NCBI GenBank assembly: GCA_964475955.1
Contig: CAYYZY010000271.1
Coordinates: 1 to 8,966, forward strand
From: DATKZH01 sp964475955
GTDB lineage: Bacteria > Planctomycetota > Planctomycetia > Pirellulales > Thermoguttaceae
Direction of reading: 5' to 3'
Length of the DNA stretch: 8,966 nt
Below, one piece after another: positions 6,801 through 8,966 of the stretch (its first letter is position 1; each line of letters begins with the position of its first letter). A model generated the notes under the pieces. It saw only the letters and a program-made list of their open reading frames with translations. It ran no database searches and was not told the origin of the DNA. The translations under genes and the position numbers were made by a program.

Positions 6801-8435
6801 GCCGGCCAGCAGCGCGGCCCGGACGCCGGAGGTTGCGTCGACCTCGCGGGCGAGCTTCGCGGCCAGGTCGAGCATCTCGGCGTAGCTGATGCCGTCGGCC
6901 AGGGCGCGGACCGCGTCGACCCGCTCGATCAGCTCGTCGATCGAGGCGGCGGCCATCACGAACAGCTCGGTCTCCTGGCTCGAGGCGAACAGCGTGCGCT
7001 CGTCGATTGCCGGGGCCAGGTGCTCGGCCGGGGCGTCGCCCGACTCGAGCGTCACGTGGCAGTTCATCCCGCCGAATCCGGCGGCCGAGACGCCGACGCG
7101 GAACACGTCGGACGCCGGCCGGACTTCGCCCTGCATGATGGGGTAAAGGGCGCGGGCCGCGTCGTCGAAAACCTCGTGGGGCTCGGTGCAGTTGGCGATC
7201 GGGGCGAGCACCCGGCGATTGGCCCCCATGATCGCCTTGATCAGGCCGCCGACGCCCGAGGCCGCCTTGGTGTGGCCGATGATCGACTTGAGCGAGGTGA
7301 CGCCGCAGGTCCGCGGCTCGGCGGGCCCGTCGGCCTCGACGGCCTGCCCAATGCCGGTCAGCTCGATCGCGTCGCCCACGGCGGTGCCCGTGCCGTGTCC
7401 TTCGACGAACGTCAGGTCGTGCGGGCCGTACCCGGCGTGTTCGTACGCGCGGCGGATCGCGCGGGCCTGGCCCTCGGCCTTGGGGGCGGTGATCGCGCGG
7501 CTGCCGTCGGAGGCGAGGCCCCAGCCCCGCAGCACGGCGTAGACGTAGTCGCCGTCGGCCCGGGCGTCGTCGAGCTGCTTGAGGACGACGAACCCGCAGC
7601 CTTCGCCCGGCTTGAAGCCCTTGGCACCCCGATCGTAGACCCGCAGGTCGTCTTCGGTGAGGGCGCCGGCCTTGGAGAAGCCGATCATCTCGAAGGTGTC
7701 GAGGCTGACGTCGACGCCGCCGGCCAGGGCCACGTCGAGCGAGCCGCCGCACAGGGCGTCGGCCGCAGTGGCCACGGCGATCAGCGACGACGAGCAGGCC
7801 CCGTCGACCGTGTACCCGCCGCCGTGCAGACCCAGGTATCCGCAGATCCGCCCGGCAATCGTGTTCGAGAGGCTGCCGGCCAACGTGTCTTCGGTCGTGG
7901 GGGGGAAAACCGACTTGAAGTACTGCTCGGTCGTGGCGGCGAGCTGTTCGGTCATCTCGGGCGGGAGGCCCTTGGTCTGCGCCGCGGCGCGGATCGCCCG
8001 CTCGATGAACGGCCAGCGGAGCCGCATCGTGTTGGCCCGGGTGTGCTCGCCGGTCAGCGTGTTTCCGAGGATGACGCCGGCCCGCTCTTTGGGCATGCCG
8101 TCGGCCATGGCGTAGCCGGCGTCTTCGAGCGCGGCCAGGGCCACTTCGAGGGAGAGCCAGTGGACGACGTCGGCGGCCTCGAAGATGGGCTTGGGAATGC
8201 CGCGGCCGACCCAGTCGAACTCGAAGCCGTCGATGACGGCGGCCTCGCGGGCGTAGGTCTTGTCGGGCGTGGAGCGGTCTTCGGAGTAGTAGTCGTCGAG
8301 CGGGAAGCGCTCGCCCGGCAGCCGGCGGAACTGGCGGCGTCGGGCGACGACGTTTTCCCAGAACTCGCGGAGCGTCGCGGCGCCCGGGTACCGGCACCCA
8401 AGACCGATGACGGCGATGGCAGGTCGTTCGTTCAT
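876..8435 (-). CDS. Enediyne-type iterative type I polyketide synthase with C-terminal tandem thioesterase domains
   Basis: This cytosolic megasynthase (2519 aa) is predicted to condense malonyl units repeatedly on one ACP, with ketoreduction and dehydration but no enoyl reduction, giving a conjugated polyene. Visible in order: KS (about 5-465, Cys214/His347/His388), AT (588-905, GHSLGE Ser693), ACP (1048-1125, LDSIK Ser1083), structural pseudo-KR plus KR (1143-1605, TGGAKG, Ser1508/Tyr1522/Asn1526), hotdog DH (1636-1905, His1658, D1828xxxQ), Sfp-like PPTase (1960-2130), then two hotdog thioesterase-like domains (2195-2345 and 2368-2515). The KS through PPTase order and the KS text (SNTIAGRIC, YTVDGACSSSL) are those of enediyne PKSE proteins such as CalE8 and SgcE, which normally end at the PPTase near 1900-2000 aa. 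The extra 400 or so residues are the TE pair. The start is chosen because IAVIGLGCRYPG begins at residue 7 and AGGGGGA (8443-8449) lies 7 nt upstream. The family call is very secure; the product is inferred. Confidence 0.96.
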   Translation of the reverse strand: MNERPAIAVIGLGCRYPGAATLREFWENVVARRRQFRRLPGERFPLDDYYSEDRSTPDKTYAREAAVIDGFEFDWVGRGIPKPIFEAADVVHWLSLEVALAALEDAGYAMADGMPKERAGVILGNTLTGEHTRANTMRLRWPFIERAIRAAAQTKGLPPEMTEQLAATTEQYFKSVFPPTTEDTLAGSLSNTIAGRICGYLGLHGGGYTVDGACSSSLIAVATAADALCGGSLDVALAGGVDVSLDTFEMIGFSKAGALTEDDLRVYDRGAKGFKPGEGCGFVVLKQLDDARADGDYVYAVLRGWGLASDGSRAITAPKAEGQARAIRRAYEHAGYGPHDLTFVEGHGTGTAVGDAIELTGIGQAVEADGPAEPRTCGVTSLKSIIGHTKAASGVGGLIKAIMGANRRVLAPIANCTEPHEVFDDAARALYPIMQGEVRPASDVFRVGVSAAGFGGMNCHVTLESGDAPAEHLAPAIDERTLFASSQETELFVMAAASIDELIERVDAVRALADGISYAEMLDLAAKLAREVDATSGVRAALLAGTPTELLDKCDALGKMLRERPPQNGQVTSTPDRSIWIGNQVDRAQAAFLFPGQGSQMLNVARTLVERFEWARELVDDAAEWLGDFGLEGIKELMYRPVDGAVDADQVDEWNELLKRTEVAQPAICLASLLWLEHLKRLEVEPAVVGGHSLGELSAFYAAGAFDAETLIRLAAIRGRAMADGADAPGAMASLACLPEVADQMVREHGGDVVVANLNSFSQTVISGDPDAVEAIVERAKAEGMRAKVLPVSNAFHSGHVAGAAERVRREASLPGFLETTRTRLFTSIDGSPVAEGLDLNAHFADQVVSQVHFIAMIAAMCSECDVFVEVGPGRVLSGLVSSICGADGPLCLPVESKPGCDRDLNTLVGCLFARGATIRLAGLYERRLVREFVPANERRFIENPCERPFKADGVELPRRSATGGALEAMIARQAGVAPEVLDDYVARRGQFLAAVVRADLATAGQELGAVADMSIAPVATEPATAEPAAAKTRAAAPSTGEAEEADASIPQMLLEAIEGLTGFPPESMSMDMRLIDDLNLDSIKAAELIASVAKRLGIAGELDPSQVANATLDEVSDHLAALARPAETSQAAPAHKTSKQLPTWVRNFVVDCVEEAPQAADPAAPTSWTGRKVLVLSEVEEIDVAEAVRDRLAGDGARVVCRAFDNVPGEGPVEGNYNALIAILPREKRADDSAADRLKRMIHRLRSTAAVPRARERSRSATVAYVQFGGGDFGESHPEADVDRMCAKAVGASLALERDDLKVRVVDFAPEAAAAAVAEKLAVELATSESFEAVGYDAELTRRIPRLRLSEAPAYPKREIEWSADDVILVTGGAKGITAECVLAVAERTGARMALVGSSPLGCDDENGKPNAIAQTLARFAGKGLTAQYFQCDVADADAVARLVDEVEAEMGPITGVVHGAAVNKPRLVGDVSRDEAFREVAPKVLGTVNLCRALADRPPKLFVGLSSIIGVSGMWRNGWYGFSNETMTRLMARFQDEHPQTAVVALAYSVWDEVGMGFRMGSTDYLASRGVAAIPADEGVRRFVGLFEGDPGRTQVVIAARIDRVSGLESTLRFADLPEMPRANRFLEEIDHICPGVEVVSRMHLDVERDPYLKDHVWKGSHLFPTVFGLEAMAQAVGYVTAWSDFENVRIENICLDRPIVVDAEAGQDVRIRAEVLERSADDAPVRVKAGISTAMSDFTRDHFSAEFVLQRDPADEFEEVRLPDEPLPIDPRRDLYGDLLFQGPSFQRLAEVYSLASTRCVFASKIAPGDDPEDFGLLGDACYRDSLLQSVQLMSPQEIALPVRIDSLRRRSLRDRAVEKLTAVAVYQGEADGERTFSVFAVDADGRVVERLEGYTLGIVERRPENPTAEQIADPTGRDEQILRENLEALTAALDVEAPERCLVHMPGLHDLPRHERHGREMPIMARVAEAVIGERTPQERSLRVRWLGTGKPVVEGTADEHPEVSLSHDDYTLLCVGGRGPQGCDVHPVQRRNRDDWVALLSNARTPLLDELVDGDSLDRAGTRLWCAQEAALKATGDRRIELRLRGRSGQGVVFEARTENARVAVLTFPVKLTFGPEKIVAVVVRTAEDEELEAEARAEAENRVEAAESRAQDEPALAASPATHPRNDPALLASLGFDSGQYRMEMTEGPRGEPVLIVRWPLSFRDNRTPGGGLYFSNYFAWMGKIREMAISPILDRLAQDMAGGQWGMVTNNGDVRVLGDVTGSGVVEAHAWMEGLGGRDQSTIELHFEWHRVAPDGTRRPIATGQMQITWVRVLGHGQVAVAPLPEYVQEYMRAVAPRGNRPEAASADDEAALPLGDELYRTSHGPRAGRILRETTFQTSLEDANLVGNIYFDNYTKWQGRLRDLFLFDVAPELYSAGAPRGELMVRRCRVHHIREAMPFDRIHVSMGLRAVHENGVRLEFDYSRINPDGSREKLAFSEQEAVWVTRDADGRPAEAPLPAELLDQLCHKSEV
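891..1334 (-). other. Second C-terminal hotdog thioesterase domain, CalE7-like, TE2
   Basis: Residues about 2368-2515 resemble the free-standing hotdog thioesterases encoded beside enediyne PKSs (CalE7, DynE7, SgcE10 type). The diagnostic text is LEDANLVGNIYF then NYTKWQGR (2388-2408), with Asn2392, Asn2396 and Arg2408 at positions comparable to the polar residues those enzymes use instead of an acidic nucleophile. LEFDYSRI and AFSEQEAVWV follow as late strands. The inferred role is hydrolysis of the finished polyene thioester from the ACP. Confidence 0.83.
1401..1853 (-). other. First C-terminal hotdog (thioesterase-like) domain, TE1
   Basis: Residues about 2195-2345 follow a charged, Glu/Ala-rich linker (2131-2165) after the PPTase. 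The segment GGGLYFSNYFAWMGKIRE (2216-2233) lines up with GNIYFDNYTKWQGRLRD of the second domain. The order of later strands (ELHFEWHRV, QMQITWVRV) also fits a 4HBT-like hotdog. Active-site positions diverge from TE2 (see findings), so the role may be structural, a dimer half, or a different acyl-thioester reaction. The fold call is from pattern only. Confidence 0.7.
2046..2558 (-). other. Integrated Sfp-type phosphopantetheinyl transferase (PPTase) domain
   Basis: Residues about 1960-2130 are predicted to attach the phosphopantetheine arm to Ser1083 of the same polypeptide. Landmarks are VSLSHDD (2008-2014), GCDVH (2027-2031) and WCAQEAALK (2070-2078). These correspond to the Sfp motifs SxSH, GxDxE and WxxKEAxxK. 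Two positions differ from the Sfp consensus: His2031 stands where Glu is usual, and Gln2073 where Lys is usual. Asp2029 and Glu2074 are retained. Confidence 0.82.
2721..3530 (-). other. Hotdog dehydratase (DH) domain
   Basis: Residues about 1636-1905 show the enediyne-type DH signature RDPYLKDHVWKG, with catalytic His1658, followed by LFPTVFGLEAMAQA. The second half has LLFQGPSFQRL and the acidic residue in D1828-S-L-L-Q1832. Both halves of the double hotdog are visible, so an active dehydratase making double bonds is expected. Confidence 0.88.
3621..5009 (-). other. Structural pseudo-KR plus ketoreductase (KR) domain
   Basis: Residues about 1143-1365 look like the non-catalytic structural half that precedes enediyne KRs. 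Residues 1366-1605 form the NADPH-dependent reductase: ILVTGGAKGIT (nucleotide binding), VVHGAAVNKP, SS1508-1509, Tyr1522 and Asn1526 (YGFSN). The catalytic Ser/Tyr are present, so the KR is expected to be active. Confidence 0.87.
5061..5294 (-). other. Acyl carrier protein (ACP) domain
   Basis: Residues about 1048-1125 contain LIDDLNLDSIKAAEL, with Ser1083 (codon 5187-5189) as the phosphopantetheine attachment site. Only one ACP is present, as in enediyne synthases and unlike the ACP arrays of PUFA synthases. An Ala/Pro/Glu-rich linker (about 1013-1046) separates it from the post-AT region. Confidence 0.92.
5721..6674 (-). other. Acyltransferase (AT) domain, probably malonyl-specific
   Basis: Residues about 588-905 load the extender unit. 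FLFPGQGSQM opens the domain, Ser693 lies in GHSLGE (codon 6357-6359) and His797 in NAFHSGH, giving an intact Ser/His pair. FVEVGPGRVLSGLV near 868-881 is the usual C-terminal AT signature. Malonyl-CoA as substrate is inferred from the enediyne family, not read from the motif. Confidence 0.9.
7041..8423 (-). other. Ketosynthase (KS) domain of the synthase
   Basis: Residues about 5-465 catalyse decarboxylative chain elongation. The nucleophile Cys214 sits in DGACSSSL (codon 7794-7796). The two histidines are His347 in EGHGTGT and His388 in SIIGHTKAA, with Lys383 nearby, so the catalytic set is complete. The stretch FPPTTEDTLAGSLSNTIAG and the LRWP segment after TLTGE are features I recall from enediyne KS domains rather than from modular PKS or PUFA synthases. 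Confidence 0.93.
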
Positions 8436-8611
8436 GCTCCCGTCCCCCTAGCAGCGATAAGTCGTTGGCGTTCCCGGCGTTTGGCTGGCATCGAGCGGCC
8501 CGACTTGTCCCCGGCGACCACGTATACCCGAGCCCGCACGGGATCCTGCGGCCCGGCAGCCGAATCCGGCTTGCGGGCGGTCAGGCGGTTTGGGCGGGTC
8601 GGGAAGAACAT
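8432..8611 (-). CDS. Possible small upstream ORF (59 aa), translationally coupled to the synthase
   Basis: An open frame of 59 codons starts at ATG 8609-8611, preceded by GGGAG (8618-8622) with 6-nt spacing. It ends in a TGA that shares four bases (ATGA, 8432-8435) with the synthase start, a classic coupling arrangement. The peptide starts MFFPTRPNRLTARKPD, is basic and disordered-looking (KRRERQR near the end), and has no signal peptide, membrane segment or family I recognise. Against it: codon positions two and three are similarly G+C-rich (about 71% and 73% by my count), whereas real genes here should be much richer at position three. It may instead be a leader region. Confidence 0.3.
   Translation of the reverse strand: MFFPTRPNRLTARKPDSAAGPQDPVRARVYVVAGDKSGRSMPAKRRERQRLIAARGTGA
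8443..8449 (-). promoter_or_regulatory. Ribosome binding site of the polyketide synthase
   Basis: AGGGGGA on the minus strand lies 7 nt before ATG 8435. This supports that start over any internal ATG. The site lies inside the small upstream frame, so the synthase could be translated independently of it. Confidence 0.7.
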
Positions 8612-8966
8612 GGTTGGCTCCCATAAGTTTTGTCAGCCGCTGTCCTGATAATTGCGAAAAGCCGGCCCGGCCCGTCACGGTTAGGGATCCCATGTGCGGC
8701 GACCCGGAACGACGACCGGCGGAGCGCAGGGCACATCGCGCAACCTGTTTTTGAGAAAATACTTACGACCAAGCCGCCGGAAGGGGCCTTCGTGAGAAGA
8801 ACGCAGTGGCGTGTCGCGCTGCATGCCCCCTGGTGTGGTGGGAATGACGCGAGGGGCCGGGAGCCCGTTCACCAGAGAGGGGGGTAACGCAACGTAGAAG
8901 GGTGGGGGCGTCGCGAAGAACGAGCGACGGGCCAGCGGTGGATGGTCGTTGGGGCAGGCTACGCTC
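8612..8966. other. Region upstream of the synthase without a recognisable gene
   Basis: I see no frame here with a recognisable protein, a supported start or coding-like third-position bias on either strand. It is G+C-rich with three AT-rich patches: 8621-8632, 8646-8660 and 8747-8765. These are the likeliest places for a promoter of the synthase. Short complementarity GAAGG/CCTTC at 8779-8790 is too small to call. A gene may begin beyond 8966. Confidence 0.5.

Noticed and set aside
6735..8648. Long plus-strand open frame spanning the KS region and upstream sequence
   Set aside because: It is antisense to conserved KS motifs, has no Shine-Dalgarno or domain, and its composition is typical of a shadow frame.
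8623..8651. Possible promoter on the minus strand: TTATCA and ACTTAT separated by 17 bp
   Set aside because: Only 4 of 6 and 3 of 6 consensus matches. The implied transcript start would fall within the small ORF's ribosome binding site. Spacing alone is not enough.
8448..8693. 81-codon minus-strand frame upstream of the synthase
   Set aside because: It has no ribosome binding site, poor third-position G+C and no recognisable product. It also competes with the better-signalled 59-codon frame.
8681..8872. 63-codon minus-strand frame in the upstream region
   Set aside because: No family resemblance, no Shine-Dalgarno and no codon bias support it.
1..8966. CRISPR array, rRNA or complete insertion sequence
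   Set aside because: The only repeated units I saw are the two palindromes at 629-713. There is no repeat-spacer pattern, rRNA-like stretch or transposase.

Overview
The window is high-G+C bacterial DNA dominated by one giant minus-strand gene (876-8435) for a 2519-residue iterative type I polyketide synthase of the enediyne (PKSE) type. Domains read KS-AT-ACP-(structural pseudo-KR/KR)-DH-PPTase, the enediyne order. They are followed by something that order does not normally include: two hotdog-fold thioesterase-like domains fused in tandem at the C-terminus. The second closely resembles the stand-alone enediyne/polyene thioesterases (CalE7 type). The first has the same fold signature but altered active-site positions. 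The protein therefore carries its own carrier-protein activation and probably its own product release.

Layout: 1-80 holds a tRNA-Arg(CCG)-like sequence with a good 3' half and a poor 5' half. 80-201 holds a perfect 9-bp hairpin and a Shine-Dalgarno. 202-387 is the decayed N-terminus of a site-specific integrase (plus strand, one frameshift). 388-800 is a frameshifted piece of an RHS/YD-repeat gene (minus strand) carrying two palindromic repeats spaced 45 bp apart. 801-875 is a short gap with a hairpin. 876-8435 is the synthase. 8432-8611 is a possible 59-codon upstream ORF joined to the synthase start by an ATGA overlap. 8612-8966 shows no convincing gene.

The organism is probably a planctomycete. 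The truncated integrase (MPRR..., YRLHK, IDGEHIYLGRYGSPESREKY), the RHS fragment (GTTLSDSEI, FDYDALGRQTQDR) and the LPLAGEGRGEG-encoding palindromes are all of types I associate with planctomycete genomes. This is recalled family knowledge, not a search result.

Functionally, the synthase should build a linear conjugated polyene from malonyl units (KR and DH present, no ER, one ACP), prime its ACP with the internal PPTase and hydrolyse the product with the C-terminal TE(s). No enediyne warhead partner genes (E3, E4, E5, E9, E11 types) lie in the window. On the 3' side the gene is followed within about 75 bp by mobile-element and RHS debris. Any pathway partners would have to lie beyond 8966 or elsewhere, and the product may be a simple polyene rather than an enediyne.
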